From IMG/VR virus record IMGVR_UViG_3300031234_000017, positions 1 through 44,530 of that record: a stretch of DNA of 44,530 bases; one strand, 5' to 3'. Position 1 is the first letter of the stretch; every line of letters begins with the position of its first letter. This document shows, in pieces, positions 44,502 through 44,530 of this stretch. This stretch comes from a virus. A program made the translations under genes and the position numbers. The notes below the pieces were generated by a model. That model worked only from the letters and a program-made list of their open reading frames with translations. It did no database searches and was not told the DNA's origin.

Positions 44502-44530
44502 TTCCTGCCCTCCTGGCTGGAGAGGGCGGC

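Overview
The window is almost entirely bacteriophage DNA: about 44.5 kb, GC-rich, densely packed, with most genes overlapping by 1-14 bases. It encodes a short-tailed (podovirus-like) dsDNA phage of the P22/Sf6 packaging type. The evidence is an Sf6-like small terminase, a large terminase, a P22-like portal, a scaffold-like protein, an HK97-fold-like capsid protein, adaptor and gp10-like tail hub proteins, large ejection-type proteins, and no tail tube, sheath or tape-measure gene. The elongator-type tRNA-Met and the general protein style would fit an alphaproteobacterial host, but that is inference. No integrase or repressor pair is visible, so a lytic lifestyle is more likely.

Layout. Positions 1-1602 (+) hold the end of an early operon: a truncated reading frame, a Cys-rich protein, a VRR-NUC nuclease and a DnaA domain-IV-like protein, closed by a hairpin terminator. 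Positions 1656-3519 are mixed-strand: a small coiled-coil protein, an overlapping inner/outer spanin pair, two unknown proteins, then a tRNA at 3531-3603. From 3614 to the right end every gene is on the minus strand. Transcribed right to left these are: small early/accessory genes (44501 to 39483), terS and terL, an accessory block carrying a hexanucleotide repeat gene and an HTH protein, portal, a head-assembly block (basic low-complexity protein, GroES-like co-chaperonin, scaffold, capsid), a tail/adaptor block, ejection proteins including an S74-plus-transglycosylase polypeptide, fibre-like proteins, and a lysis block of small membrane proteins, holin and GH24 endolysin.

How it works together. 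The terminases and portal fill a procapsid built from scaffold and capsid protein, probably folded by host GroEL with the phage GroES-like protein. Adaptor and hub proteins close the head. The ejection proteins open a path through the peptidoglycan. The fibre module includes an SGNH-type esterase and probably recognises or edits the cell surface. Endolysin, holin and spanins then release progeny.

Unusual points. (1) Two genes carry about 30-unit coding tandem arrays whose variable base is A, G or T but never C on the sense strand. (2) Four fibre-region proteins begin with Sec-type signal peptides and are rich in cysteine. (3) An S74 autocleavage module sits in the middle of a protein ahead of a transglycosylase domain. 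(4) A 117-bp perfect inverted repeat, plus a second 28-bp colinear block, links the two ends and breaks exactly at a start codon. No polymerase, helicase or primase gene is present, so the contig is probably not the whole genome.
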